Assembly: GCA_023230455.1 (NCBI GenBank)
Contig: JALNXH010000007.1
Span: 62,001-126,000 of the forward strand
Reading direction: 5' to 3'
DNA length: 64,000 nucleotides
Source: Rhodocyclaceae bacterium
GTDB lineage: Bacteria > Pseudomonadota > Gammaproteobacteria > Burkholderiales > Rhodocyclaceae
Below are positions 9,918 to 18,850 of the stretch, one piece after another. Both the position numbers and the translations under genes were made by a program. Below the pieces are notes generated by a model that worked only from the letters and a program-made list of their open reading frames with translations, searched no databases and was not told the DNA's origin. Within the stretch, counting starts at the first letter, position 1. Every line of letters begins with the position of its first letter.

Positions 9918-11519
9918 ATGAATATGCGTAGCCGAAACGAGCCGCTTCCCTGTCTGGACGATCCGCAGATGCTGATCCCGGACGTGCTGGAATCGCACGG
10001 AAAATATTTCCGCACCAAAGAGGCGGTGGTTTGCGGATCGGTACGGCGTACCTGGGGCGATTTCAACCGCAACATCAACCGGGTGGCGAACACCCTGCTC
10101 AAGCTCGGGGTCGGGAAGAACGCCAAAGTTGCGGTGCTGATGGGGAATTCGGTGGAGATGCTGGAGATCCTGTTCGGCATCGTCAAGGCGGGCGCCTGCG
10201 CCGTCCCGCTGTCCGGCCTGCTCACCGGCGAGCAGCTGGCCGATCTGGTCAACGACAGCGGTTCGACCCTGCTCTTCGCGACAGCGGAATTCCGCGCCAA
10301 ACTGATGCCCGCCAGCGCGCGGCTGAAAGGCGTCGCTGCCGAGCGCCGCGTCGCCGTATTGACGCCGGAGGCCGGCTGGACGGATTACGCGGCCTTCGTC
10401 GCCGAAGCGTCCGACGAACGCCCAGCCGTCGCCTACAGTCCCGCCGACGATTTCAACATCATCTACAGTTCGGGCACCACCGGCCTGCCCAAGGGGATCG
10501 TGCAGACGCACCGCGCCCGGGTGCACTGGGCGGTCTCGAATGCGCTGGAAATGGGCATCACCGCGCGCAGCCGAGGGATGACCACCACCTCGCTCTACTC
10601 CAACGGCACCTGGCTGATCATGTTGCCGGTGCTGTTCGCCGGCGGCACCCTGGTGGTGATGCCAAGCTTCGCCACGCGGGATTTTCTCGACACGGTAGCC
10701 CACGAGCGGATCACCCATACCTTCATGGTGCCGACCCAGTTCGTCATGCTGCTCGGCGAAGGCAACGTCGGCCAGTACGACACGTCCAGCCTCGAAGTCA
10801 TGCTGAGCGCCGGTTCGCCGCTGCGCCCGGCCACCAAGTTCGAAGCCATCCGCCAGTTCGGCGATAAGCTGATCGAGCTCTACGGCTTCTCGGAAGGCTT
10901 CGCGACCATGCTGAAGCCGCCGCACCACCCGCACAAACCCGACTCGGTCGGCACGCCGGTGATCGGCTTCGAGATGAAGATCATCGACGATGCAGGCAAC
11001 GTCCTGCCGCCGGGCCAGATCGGCGAAATCGCCGGCTACGGCGCCGGAATGATGAAGGAATACCACGGCCGCCCGCAGGCGACGGCCGAGCTGATCTGGC
11101 GCGACGAGATCGGGCGCACCTTCATCCGTTCGGGCGACATCGGCGTGGTGGACGCAGACGGCTTCCTGAAAATCGTCGATCGCAAGAAGGACATGATCAT
11201 CTCCGGCGGCTTCAACGTCTTCGCCAGCGACATCGAACAGGTGATCGTCCAGCATCCGGCAGTGGCCGACGTTGCGGTGATCGGCGTGCCGCATCCGAAA
11301 TGGGGCGAAACGCCGCTGGCGATCGTATCCCGCAAGCCTGCAGCGAACGACAGCGACGAGGAAATCGTCGCCTGGGCAAATGAGCGGTTGGCGAAGCACC
11401 AGCGGATCGCCGGCGTGGAATTTCTCGACGAGTTTCCAAGAAATGCGCTGGGCAAGGTACTCAAGCGCATTCTGCGGGAGACCTTCGCGAATTCGAAAGA
11501 CACGTCGAGCAAGGCGTAG
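9918..11519 (+). CDS. Acyl-CoA synthetase (class I adenylate-forming ligase)
   Basis: 533 residues. AMP-binding signatures in order: IYSSGTTGLPKG (phosphate-binding loop), YGFSEGF, RSGDIGVVDADGFL, DRKKDMIISGG (hinge) and the catalytic-Lys region ALGKVLKR near the C-terminus. This is the fatty-acid/aryl-CoA ligase subfamily that activates a carboxylic acid with ATP and CoA. The gene is divergent from the mutase operon and probably supplies its acyl-CoA substrate, although specificity cannot be read from the sequence. Confidence 0.93.
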   Translation: MNMRSRNEPLPCLDDPQMLIPDVLESHGKYFRTKEAVVCGSVRRTWGDFNRNINRVANTLLKLGVGKNAKVAVLMGNSVEMLEILFGIVKAGACAVPLSGLLTGEQLADLVNDSGSTLLFATAEFRAKLMPASARLKGVAAERRVAVLTPEAGWTDYAAFVAEASDERPAVAYSPADDFNIIYSSGTTGLPKGIVQTHRARVHWAVSNALEMGITARSRGMTTTSLYSNGTWLIMLPVLFAGGTLVVMPSFATRDFLDTVAHERITHTFMVPTQFVMLLGEGNVGQYDTSSLEVMLSAGSPLRPATKFEAIRQFGDKLIELYGFSEGFATMLKPPHHPHKPDSVGTPVIGFEMKIIDDAGNVLPPGQIGEIAGYGAGMMKEYHGRPQATAELIWRDEIGRTFIRSGDIGVVDADGFLKIVDRKKDMIISGGFNVFASDIEQVIVQHPAVADVAVIGVPHPKWGETPLAIVSRKPAANDSDEEIVAWANERLAKHQRIAGVEFLDEFPRNALGKVLKRILRETFANSKDTSSKA

Positions 11520-11553
11520 GACGACGGTTTCATTGCCGCCGGGCATCAAGGAA

Positions 11554-11601
11554 AAGTGGCGCGTTCTCCCCTCCGCAAAAGAATCGGAGACTCAGCCACT
11601 T
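11554..11601 (+). terminator. Nested stem-loop downstream of ligase
   Basis: AAGTGGC at 11554-11560 pairs with GCCACTT at 11595-11601, and inside it CTCCG (11571) pairs with CGGAG (11585). It lies 35 bp after the ligase stop and ahead of the next gene. No U-tract follows, so it may be an attenuating or processing hairpin instead of an intrinsic terminator. Confidence 0.35.
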
Positions 11602-11667
11602 CGCGAAATACGTAGGCGCCGCCAAGCGCCATACTGACCTTCCCCAATTGAGGAAAAGGACGCGTTC

Positions 11668-13503
11668 ATGGCTCTCTCCTATCTGCGCCTGATCGTCTTG
11701 GTGCCGATCATTTCCGCTGCCTACCCGTCGCTGACGCGCGCGGCGGAACTTTCGGGACGGGTCGTCGCTATCGACGACGGCGATGCCGTGTCCCAGGCCA
11801 TGGTCAGTTTGACGCTGCCGAAAGGTGCCGCGGGGCCCGCCGCCATCACCGTATTCACCGCGGCGGACGGCGCGTTCCGCCTGTCGGCGCCGTCGCTGAA
11901 AAACTTTTCCGGCGCGGCGCTGAGCGTACGCAAGCTGGGGTTCCGTCAGGTGCGCCCGGCCGCAGGAACGCTCGATGCGAAATCGGCGAAGACAGCCGGG
12001 CGGTTCGAAACCCGGGTCTATCTCCAAGCCGTCGCCAACATTGCCGACGACGTGCCGCCCTCGGCCTGGCTGGCCGATGCGCCCGCCGGCGAGGCGAAGA
12101 ACATCACCGTGCTGAGTTGTTCCCAGTGCCACCAGCTCCCCTTCGCGCGCATGCGGGAGTATGCGGAAAAGATCGAGGCGGTCAGCGCCGGGCCCCAGCG
12201 CGACCGCAAGGCGCGCGAGGAATGGCGAAAGGTCGCGCGCCATTCGGCCTGGCGCGACGTGGTCAAGGACATGCGCGCCAAGCATTACGTCTTCTTCCCG
12301 CTGGAGAGCGCCATCGGCCGCGCCAACGTGGACTGGGCAACTACCCAGAATGCCGACTACAACCTGTTCAACGCCCGCCATGGCGACATCGCGGCCGACT
12401 ACCTGGCGCAGCACTTCCCCCGCACCACCGCCGTCCTGCCGCGCGACGACTACGACTACGGCGCCCCGCTGGGGGTGACGGAACGGACGGTGATCCGCGA
12501 ATTCGCCCTGGCCCCCGACAGCGTGGTGCGCGAGATGGTGCCGCTGTCACTGGGCGGCAAGCCCTACCTGTGGGGCACCGACGTGCGGCGCAACTTAGTC
12601 GTCCGCATCGACCCCGCCAGCGGCCACACGCGCTGGATCCCCGTGGACTTCAAGGACACCACCGGCCCGCACACCATCGTTCCCGACGACGACGGCAAGC
12701 TCTGGGTATCGATGGTGGACAACGCCCAGTTCGGCCGCCTCGACCCGGCGACCGAGAAATGGACCCTGTGGACGCTGCGTCCGCCCGGCCTGCCCGATTC
12801 GGAATGGATCGGCGGCGCCGCGATCGTCCACGACATGGCGGTCGACACCCGCGGCCATCTGGAGCGCGACACCGCCGGCCGGATCTGGGTCACGCTGTCG
12901 GGCACCAACAAGATGGGCACGCTGGACCCCAAAACCGGCGACGTCACCTTCCACGAGGCCAACCCGATCGAGGGCATGAGTCCGACCAACACGCTGATCT
13001 ATTCGACGATTCTTTCCCGCGACCGCAAGCATGTCTGGTACTCGCAGCTCAATGGTTCGGTCGGCTCGATGAACGCGGAGAGCAAGCAGGTGGAAAAACT
13101 GATTCCCTTCCCGGAAGGGACCGGCCCGCGGCGCATGTGGCGCGACGACGCCAACAACCTCTGGGTCGCGCTGAACGGCACCGGCCAGGTAGCGAAGATC
13201 GATATGGACAAGGGCGAACTGGTCGCCACCTACGACCTGCCCGACCGTCTGGCGGCGCCCTACGCGGTCACCTGGGACTCGGCGCGCAAGGCGCTCTGGG
13301 TGGCCACCTCCAACGCCGAAGCGCTCTATCGTCTCGACCCGGAATCCGGCCGTTTCAAGGTCTACCCGCTGCCCCGCCACGGCGCCTATCTGCGAATGAT
13401 CGCGGTCGACGCAAAAACCGGCCAGCTGGTGGGCACCTACGCCAATTACGTACCCACCGGCGCCGCGCCGCGGATGGGACTGCTGATCGACGTCGGCGAT
13501 TGA
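11668..13503 (+). CDS. Periplasmic carboxypeptidase-regulatory-like / mono-haem / Vgb-like beta-propeller protein
   Basis: 611 residues. Signal peptide about 1-26 (VPIISAAYPSLTRA). Residues 28-120 look like a carboxypeptidase regulatory-like Ig domain (LSGRVVAIDDGDAV...SLTLP...TAADGAFRL). One CXXCH haem site, CSQCH, at 151-155. From about residue 250 repeated blades with LWVSMVD, IWVTLSG and LWVALNG spaced about 40-45 residues resemble the virginiamycin B lyase propeller. A catalytic lyase role is not implied; such cytochrome-linked propellers may bind substrate or act in periplasmic electron transfer. It forms a set with the small cytochrome (39 nt downstream) and the paralogue at 15653. Confidence 0.85.
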   Translation: MALSYLRLIVLVPIISAAYPSLTRAAELSGRVVAIDDGDAVSQAMVSLTLPKGAAGPAAITVFTAADGAFRLSAPSLKNFSGAALSVRKLGFRQVRPAAGTLDAKSAKTAGRFETRVYLQAVANIADDVPPSAWLADAPAGEAKNITVLSCSQCHQLPFARMREYAEKIEAVSAGPQRDRKAREEWRKVARHSAWRDVVKDMRAKHYVFFPLESAIGRANVDWATTQNADYNLFNARHGDIAADYLAQHFPRTTAVLPRDDYDYGAPLGVTERTVIREFALAPDSVVREMVPLSLGGKPYLWGTDVRRNLVVRIDPASGHTRWIPVDFKDTTGPHTIVPDDDGKLWVSMVDNAQFGRLDPATEKWTLWTLRPPGLPDSEWIGGAAIVHDMAVDTRGHLERDTAGRIWVTLSGTNKMGTLDPKTGDVTFHEANPIEGMSPTNTLIYSTILSRDRKHVWYSQLNGSVGSMNAESKQVEKLIPFPEGTGPRRMWRDDANNLWVALNGTGQVAKIDMDKGELVATYDLPDRLAAPYAVTWDSARKALWVATSNAEALYRLDPESGRFKVYPLPRHGAYLRMIAVDAKTGQLVGTYANYVPTGAAPRMGLLIDVGD

Positions 13504-13541
13504 GAACGCCGCACACCTGCCATGCGACCAAGGAGCCCGCC

Positions 13542-13907
13542 ATGACCCGCCGTTTGCTAACGACCCTGCTCTTCCCGACGCTGCTCGCCATCGCCGCGCC
13601 CCCGGCGCTGTCGCGCCCTGTGGCGATGACCGATGCCGACGCGACCCGCTTCTTCCACGCCCAGGGCTGCAAGACCTGCCATGCCCGCGACGAATTACGC
13701 ATCGGGCCTTCGTACGCGATGATCGCGACGCGCTACCCGAACGCCACCCCTGAAACCGTCGAACGCCTGAGGCTCAAGGTGCTCTACGGCGGCGCGGGCG
13801 CCTGGGGCACCACGCCGATGATCAGCCACCCCGACGTATCGGTCGCCGAAGCGGAAGCGGTCTTGCGCTGGATTCTTGCCGCCGGAGCGGAGGCATCGAA
13901 GAAATGA
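13542..13907 (+). CDS. Small periplasmic class I cytochrome c
   Basis: 121 residues from ATG 13542 with AAGGAG upstream; a longer in-frame opening is antisense/offset shadow of the previous gene. Signal peptide about 1-25 (LLTTLLFPTLLAIAAPPALS). Haem motif C43-K-T-C46-H47, then IGPSYAMIATRY and a distal Met ligand candidate M93 in GTTPMISHP, the pattern of cytochrome c551/c552-type electron carriers. Probably shuttles electrons from the haem-propeller proteins or from a dehydrogenase acting on the cluster substrate. Confidence 0.92.
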   Translation: MTRRLLTTLLFPTLLAIAAPPALSRPVAMTDADATRFFHAQGCKTCHARDELRIGPSYAMIATRYPNATPETVERLRLKVLYGGAGAWGTTPMISHPDVSVAEAEAVLRWILAAGAEASKK

Positions 13908-13970
13908 AGCCCGCGCCCGTCACCGGACGCCAGCGCTGAAACCCGGCCGTCCGCAACGCCCCACTCGACA

Positions 13971-15596
13971 ATGCCCGCCCCAATGCCAACCGACCTGCCA
14001 ACCGCCGATGCCGGACGGGATGCCGACTTCGGTCGCCGGCGCATCGGACGAATCGCCCTCGGCGACGTCCTGCACCGGGCGGCGCGGCGATTCGGCCATC
14101 GCCCAGCGTTGATCGAAGGTTCCGCGGCCACCTCCTTCACCGATCTCGACCGAATGTCGAACCGGTTCGCTCATGCCCTCGCAGCGCAAGGCATGGCGCC
14201 AGGCGAGCGCGTCGCCATGCTGTGCAACAATTCGACGCAGATGCTGGCGGCGATGTTCGGCATCTACAAAGCCGGGCTGGTCTGGGTGCCGATCAACACC
14301 GCGCTCGCTCCCGACGCGATCCGTTACATCGTCGACCACTCCGGCGCACGCCATCTGGTAGCCGATGCCGATCAGTTGGCACGCGACGGCGTGCACACGC
14401 TGGCCGCGGAGTTCGGCCTGACGATGACCGTCTGCGGCATCGGGGAGGCCGAGAGCCAAGCCCAAGAAGCGAGTTTCGAGCAGTGCATTGAGGAACAGCC
14501 CGACAACCTGCCGGAGGTGGACATCGACGGCCGCGACTTGGTGCAGATCATGTACACCAGCGGCACGACGGGACGGCAGAAGGGCGTGATGCACTCCCAC
14601 GAATCGATCCATGCCGTGCTGATGAGCAACCTGATCGAATGGGGCGTCAGCCCCGATGGCTGTGTCGCCAGCGGCCATCTGCCGCTGTTCCACGTCGGCC
14701 AGCACGTCGTAACCCTGTCGGTGCTGCTGGCCGGCGCGACCTCGGTGGTCATGCGCAGCTTCGACGCGGAACGTCTGCTGGAGGCGACCGAGCGCCACCG
14801 CATCACGCTGATGGTAGGGTTACCGATGATGTATCGCGCGCTGCTCGACCATCCGCGGCGCCCGCAGACCGACCTGTCGAGCATCCAGCTCTGCATCTAC
14901 GCCATGGCGCCGATGTCGAAGACGCTGCTGCTGCGCCTGATCGACACGATCTGCCCGCACTTCGCCCTCTGTTCGGGTCAGACCGAGATGTACACCGCCG
15001 CCACCATTTTCCGTCCCGACCAGCAGCTGAAGCGGTTCGGCGCTTACTGGGGTGTTGCGACACTGGCCAACGAACTCGGCGTGATGGCCGACGACGGCAC
15101 CCTGCTCGGCCCAGGTCAGGTCGGCGAGATCGTCTACCGCGGACCGAACGTGATGCTCGGCTACTACCGGGACCCAGATGCGACGGCCCAGTCGCGCCGC
15201 TTCGGCTGGCACCACTCGGGCGATCTTGGAACGTGGGACGAAGACGGCCAGTTGCTGTTCCTCGATCGCATCAAGGACATGATCAAGACCGGCGGCGAAA
15301 ACGTGCCATCGCTCAAGGTGGAAGAGGTGCTGTTGCGCCATCCTGCCGTGCGCAACGCCGCGGTGGTCGGCCTGCCCCACGACCGCTGGGGTGAAGCAAT
15401 CACCGCCTTTATTGTGGTCGATGCCGAACATCCGCCGTCAGACGAGGATCTGGCGATCCACTGCCGGCAGCACCTTGGCGGTTTCGAGCTGCCCAAGGGA
15501 TTTATCCGGCTGGAGGCGCTGCCGGTGACATCCACCGGAAAGATTCAGAAGTTCCAGTTGCGGCAATGCCATCTGGAGTATTACGCACGGGCTTAA
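13971..15596 (+). CDS. Acyl-CoA synthetase (AMP-binding)
   Basis: 541 residues; a second in-frame ATG 12 nt downstream (13983) is an alternative start. Motifs: MYTSGTTGRQKGV, SGQTEMYT, HHSGDLGTWDEDG, DRIKDMIKTGGENV and STGKIQKF with the catalytic Lys. Belongs to the medium/long-chain fatty-acid-CoA ligase group, which includes steroid side-chain and ring-remnant ligases. It lies between the two haem-propeller genes and reads in the same direction, so the four genes may be co-transcribed. Confidence 0.92.
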   Translation: MPAPMPTDLPTADAGRDADFGRRRIGRIALGDVLHRAARRFGHRPALIEGSAATSFTDLDRMSNRFAHALAAQGMAPGERVAMLCNNSTQMLAAMFGIYKAGLVWVPINTALAPDAIRYIVDHSGARHLVADADQLARDGVHTLAAEFGLTMTVCGIGEAESQAQEASFEQCIEEQPDNLPEVDIDGRDLVQIMYTSGTTGRQKGVMHSHESIHAVLMSNLIEWGVSPDGCVASGHLPLFHVGQHVVTLSVLLAGATSVVMRSFDAERLLEATERHRITLMVGLPMMYRALLDHPRRPQTDLSSIQLCIYAMAPMSKTLLLRLIDTICPHFALCSGQTEMYTAATIFRPDQQLKRFGAYWGVATLANELGVMADDGTLLGPGQVGEIVYRGPNVMLGYYRDPDATAQSRRFGWHHSGDLGTWDEDGQLLFLDRIKDMIKTGGENVPSLKVEEVLLRHPAVRNAAVVGLPHDRWGEAITAFIVVDAEHPPSDEDLAIHCRQHLGGFELPKGFIRLEALPVTSTGKIQKFQLRQCHLEYYARA

Positions 15597-15652
15597 AAAC
15601 GCGCCCCGATGGCAAACCGCAGGGCAGCAATGACGACGAGGAGAGCTGGACC

Positions 15653-17359
15653 ATGAAGCTGAAACAAAATCGTGCCGGCCGGATTGCCGCGGCGCTCGGC
15701 GTACTGCTGGCGACCAGCCTGCCGGCCACCGGGTTGCAAGCCGCCGGGCTCCACGGCAAGGTGGTCGATACCCGCGGCGCCCCCGTTGCCGGCGCCATCG
15801 TCTCGCTGGCCAATGGCAAGGGCCGCACGGAGTCGGTATGGAGCGGTGCCGACGGCAGTTTCTCGCTGGATACCGGGATGCGCGGAAAGCTTGCCCTGCG
15901 GGTGCGCAAACGCTTCTACGAGGACGCTGTCCAGCCGATGAAAAGCGGCCAGCCGGTGACCATCCGCCTGGCGCAGATCACCGACCCGCAGCGGCTCTCG
16001 GACGACCACCCGGCGCTTTCGCGTTTTTCCCGCATCCAGTTCGAAAGCGATGAATCCTCGCCGTTCTCGCGGCGCAATTTCACCCGCGACTGCCTGAGCT
16101 GCCATTCCCTCGGCGGCGCTTTCACCCGCACCCCGCGCCCGCCCGAGGGATGGATGCCGACGGTGCAGCGCATGCATGGCTACGTCGGCAGCCAGGACCC
16201 GGCAATGATCGATCGCCGCGCCCATCTGCTCTCCCGCGCCTTCGACGACACGCCGCTGACCTCGCGTCCGCAGATTCCCTACGACCCGCTGGTCGGTGCG
16301 AGCAAGCTCTACCAGTGGGCGCTGAACGGTTCGTCGGTGCCCCACGACGCCGAAGTGAGCGCCCGGACCGGCAAGGTATATATCTCCGACCTGTTCGCCG
16401 GCGGCGTCTTCGAACTCGATCTCGTCAGCGACAAGATGACGTTCGCCAAGGAACCCGACGACGGCATGCCGCCGGGCGGGGGATTCGCCAAGGCGGGGCT
16501 GACGCCGCCTTTCGGCCTGACCCTGCCGCACGGACCGCACAGTCTGGCCGAGGCCGAGAACGGGAAGCTCTATCTCACCGATGCAATCGGCAGCACGCTG
16601 GTGGAGTACGACCCGACAGCGAAGACCTTCAAACATTTCGATACCGGAAAAGGCACCCTCTATCCTCACACCGTGCGCATCGCCGCCGACGGCATCGTCT
16701 GGTTCACCCTCTTCGCCAGCAACCAGATCGGTCGCTTCGATCCTGCCACGAAGGAAATGAAGGTCATCGATCTTCCGGCGCAGACCCGGAACGCCGGGTT
16801 GTTCGTCGCCCCGCTGCCGTACGGGATCGACATCAACCCCAAGGACGGCAGCATCTGGTACGCACATTTCGGCAACGACACCATCGGCCGCGTCGATCCC
16901 AAGACCTTCGAGATCAGGGAGATCGACTCTCCGGTGCATGCGCCGCGCCGGCAGCGTTTCGACGCCAGCGGTGCACTCTGGATCGCCGGCTTCGCCGACG
17001 GTGCGATTGCGCGCTTCGATCCGCAGAGCGGGCAGTCCAAGCTCTATCCACTGCCGACCTTCGCGCCCAACGAGATTCCGGCGCCCTATGCCCTGGCGGT
17101 CAACCCGTTGACCCAGGAGGTATGGGTCAACGACACCGCACTGGACGTCGTCTGGCGCTTCCTGCCGAAAGAAGAGCGCTTCGTCGCCTACCCGCTGCCG
17201 CTCAAGGGCTCCTACACGCGGGACTTCAGTTTCACCAAGCAAGGCTGGGCCTGCTCCAGCAACAACCCATTGCCGGCGGCATCGCTGGAAGGCTTCGTTC
17301 CCGAACTGATCTGCATCGATCCGCACGGGGCGAAGGCGGCGACGAAGAAAAAGGGGTGA
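15653..17359 (+). CDS. Periplasmic carboxypeptidase-regulatory-like / mono-haem / Vgb-like beta-propeller protein (second copy)
   Basis: 568 residues from ATG 15653, preceded by GAGGAGAG; the longer frame to 15566 overlaps the ligase end. Signal peptide 1-30 (ending ATGLQA). Ig-like regulatory domain about 32-110 (GLHGKVVDTRGAPVAGAIV), haem site CLSCH at 147-151, and a beta-propeller from about 220 with blades such as LYLTDAIG, VWFTLFAS, IWYAHFGND and LWIAGFAD. It has the same architecture as the 11668 protein but is clearly diverged, so the pair is an old duplication. Likely periplasmic and electron-transfer or substrate-sensing; function unproven. Confidence 0.85.
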   Translation: MKLKQNRAGRIAAALGVLLATSLPATGLQAAGLHGKVVDTRGAPVAGAIVSLANGKGRTESVWSGADGSFSLDTGMRGKLALRVRKRFYEDAVQPMKSGQPVTIRLAQITDPQRLSDDHPALSRFSRIQFESDESSPFSRRNFTRDCLSCHSLGGAFTRTPRPPEGWMPTVQRMHGYVGSQDPAMIDRRAHLLSRAFDDTPLTSRPQIPYDPLVGASKLYQWALNGSSVPHDAEVSARTGKVYISDLFAGGVFELDLVSDKMTFAKEPDDGMPPGGGFAKAGLTPPFGLTLPHGPHSLAEAENGKLYLTDAIGSTLVEYDPTAKTFKHFDTGKGTLYPHTVRIAADGIVWFTLFASNQIGRFDPATKEMKVIDLPAQTRNAGLFVAPLPYGIDINPKDGSIWYAHFGNDTIGRVDPKTFEIREIDSPVHAPRRQRFDASGALWIAGFADGAIARFDPQSGQSKLYPLPTFAPNEIPAPYALAVNPLTQEVWVNDTALDVVWRFLPKEERFVAYPLPLKGSYTRDFSFTKQGWACSSNNPLPAASLEGFVPELICIDPHGAKAATKKKG

Positions 17360-17362
17360 AGC

Positions 17363-17992
17363 GTGAGGCGCTTCCTGCTTGTCCGCTGGGCGGCCATTGC
17401 CGCAACGGGATTCGTGACGGCCGCTAGCGCGGGCGCCGCACCACTGCCGGCGTTCACTCGGATCGACGCGGACGGCAATGAAATGGCCGCAAACGGGCCG
17501 TTGCGACCGGGCTCGCGTCCCGGCCAGTGGGCATGTACCCGCGACAATCGCAGTGGCCTGACCTGGGAGATCAAGACCGACGATCGGGAACTGCGCGACC
17601 GCCAGTGGAGCTTCACCCCCTACCTCGCGGAATGGGAAGCACAGGGCGTGATCCGCGGTTATCGGGATCGAACCAGCGGTCGCTGCGACCGCACGCGGAT
17701 GGCGGAAGGATCGTGCAATACCGGCGCCTACATCGCCGCGGTCAACGCGCTGAAGCTGTGCGGCCATTCGGATTGGAGGTTGCCGACCGTCAAGGAACTG
17801 CTGGCGGTCACGGCCCACCGGGGAACGGAGGAGGGCCGTCGTGTTCCGGCCCTCCCCGTACCGCTCCCCGGCTGGTACTGGACGGGAACGATCGAAGCCG
17901 ACGGCATCCCGTTCCAGCGCGTGATGTTGCTCGAACCCGGCGGCACGGCACGGCTCTTCGACGGCACCTATCACGTCTGGCTGGTCAGGTAG
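17363..17992 (+). CDS. Secreted DUF1566 (Lcl C-terminal-like) domain protein
   Basis: 209 residues starting with GTG 3 nt after the preceding stop. Signal peptide about 1-26 (AATGFVTAASAGAA). The body has RDNRSGLTWEIK, a cysteine in GSCNTGAYIAAVNALKLCG, then DWRLPTVKELLAV and WYWTGTI, the pattern of DUF1566/Lcl domains often found in exported proteins that also bear fibre-like repeats. No enzymatic role known. Tight spacing suggests it is co-expressed with the haem-propeller protein. Confidence 0.8.
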   Translation: MRRFLLVRWAAIAATGFVTAASAGAAPLPAFTRIDADGNEMAANGPLRPGSRPGQWACTRDNRSGLTWEIKTDDRELRDRQWSFTPYLAEWEAQGVIRGYRDRTSGRCDRTRMAEGSCNTGAYIAAVNALKLCGHSDWRLPTVKELLAVTAHRGTEEGRRVPALPVPLPGWYWTGTIEADGIPFQRVMLLEPGGTARLFDGTYHVWLVR

Positions 17993-18046
17993 TACAGATG
18001 CAACCCAGGAAATTCACACGCATTCATTCACCGAGGAGAAACACGC

Positions 18047-18805
18047 ATGCTCAAGGATAAAGTCATCATCGTCACCGGTGCAGGTTCCGGCATCGGCCGC
18101 GCCGCATCGATCATCTTCGCCAGGGCCGGGGCCAAGGTTCTGGCGACGGACTACAACGAGGCCGCAGTGCAGGAGACTGCGGCCCTGGTCGGGAAGGCCG
18201 GCGGCACCGCCAAGGCGATGCAGGTGGATGTTTCGAAGGAAGCCGATGTCATCGCCATGGTGGACTTCGCCGTCAAGAGCTTCGGCCGCCTCGATGGCGC
18301 CTTCAACAACGCGGGAGTGCCGATGCACGGCAAGCGGGTGGATGAATTGAGCGAAGGCGAATGGGACAGGGTGCTCGACATCAACCTCAAGGGTGTCTTC
18401 TTCTGCATGAAGTACGAGACTCTGGCGATGAGCAAGAGCGGCGGCGGCGCCATCGTCAATACCGCATCGGCCAACGGCCTGGTGGGCAATCCGAACTCGG
18501 TGGAATACATCGCCTCGAAGCACGGCGTCGTCGGTATCACCCGCGGTGCCGCCTGCGACGCAGCGGTGACCAAGGTCCGCGTCAATGCGGTGCTGCCCGG
18601 CGTGATCAAGACGGCCATGGTCAACGACCTGCTGGTGAACCCTGAAATGAAAGACTTCTTCGATACCACCCTGGCCCGCCACACCGTCGGCCGCCTCGGC
18701 GAGCCGGAAGACATCGGCTATGCCGCCAAATGGCTGCTGTCGGACGAGGCGTCCTTCATGAACGGGGCGGCGGTCTGCGTTGACGGCGGGTATACGGCGC
18801 GCTGA
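18047..18805 (+). CDS. Short-chain dehydrogenase/reductase
   Basis: 252 residues with GAGGAG ahead of the ATG. TGAGSGIGRAA cofactor loop, an acidic residue after beta 2 (ATDYNEA) favouring NAD(H), NNAG, Ser in NTASANG and YIASKHG, ending VCVDGGYTAR. Closest in style to glucose/7-alpha-hydroxysteroid-type SDRs. It ends at a strong hairpin facing the convergent AraC gene. Likely an alcohol or hydroxyacyl/hydroxysteroid dehydrogenase; substrate not resolvable. Confidence 0.9.
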   Translation: MLKDKVIIVTGAGSGIGRAASIIFARAGAKVLATDYNEAAVQETAALVGKAGGTAKAMQVDVSKEADVIAMVDFAVKSFGRLDGAFNNAGVPMHGKRVDELSEGEWDRVLDINLKGVFFCMKYETLAMSKSGGGAIVNTASANGLVGNPNSVEYIASKHGVVGITRGAACDAAVTKVRVNAVLPGVIKTAMVNDLLVNPEMKDFFDTTLARHTVGRLGEPEDIGYAAKWLLSDEASFMNGAAVCVDGGYTAR

Positions 18806-18816
18806 GCGGAGATACG

Positions 18817-18844
18817 CGCGATTGCCGCCGCCGCGGCAATCGCG
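18817..18844. terminator. Bidirectional stem-loop between convergent genes
   Basis: CGCGATTGCCG (18817-18827) and CGGCAATCGCG (18834-18844) form a perfect 11-bp stem with a 6-nt loop in the 45-bp gap between the SDR and the AraC regulator. No U-tract on either side. Confidence 0.6.
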
Positions 18845-18850
18845 GCCCAG

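Noticed and set aside
9639..11549. Very long leftward open frame (636 codons) across the ligase and its upstream region
   Set aside because: It is antisense to a ligase with complete AMP-binding motifs; its translation is His/Arg/Asp-rich without any family signature.
15593..17974. 793-codon leftward open frame opposite the second haem-propeller gene
   Set aside because: High-GC antisense shadow; the plus-strand protein has a signal peptide, haem motif and propeller blades.
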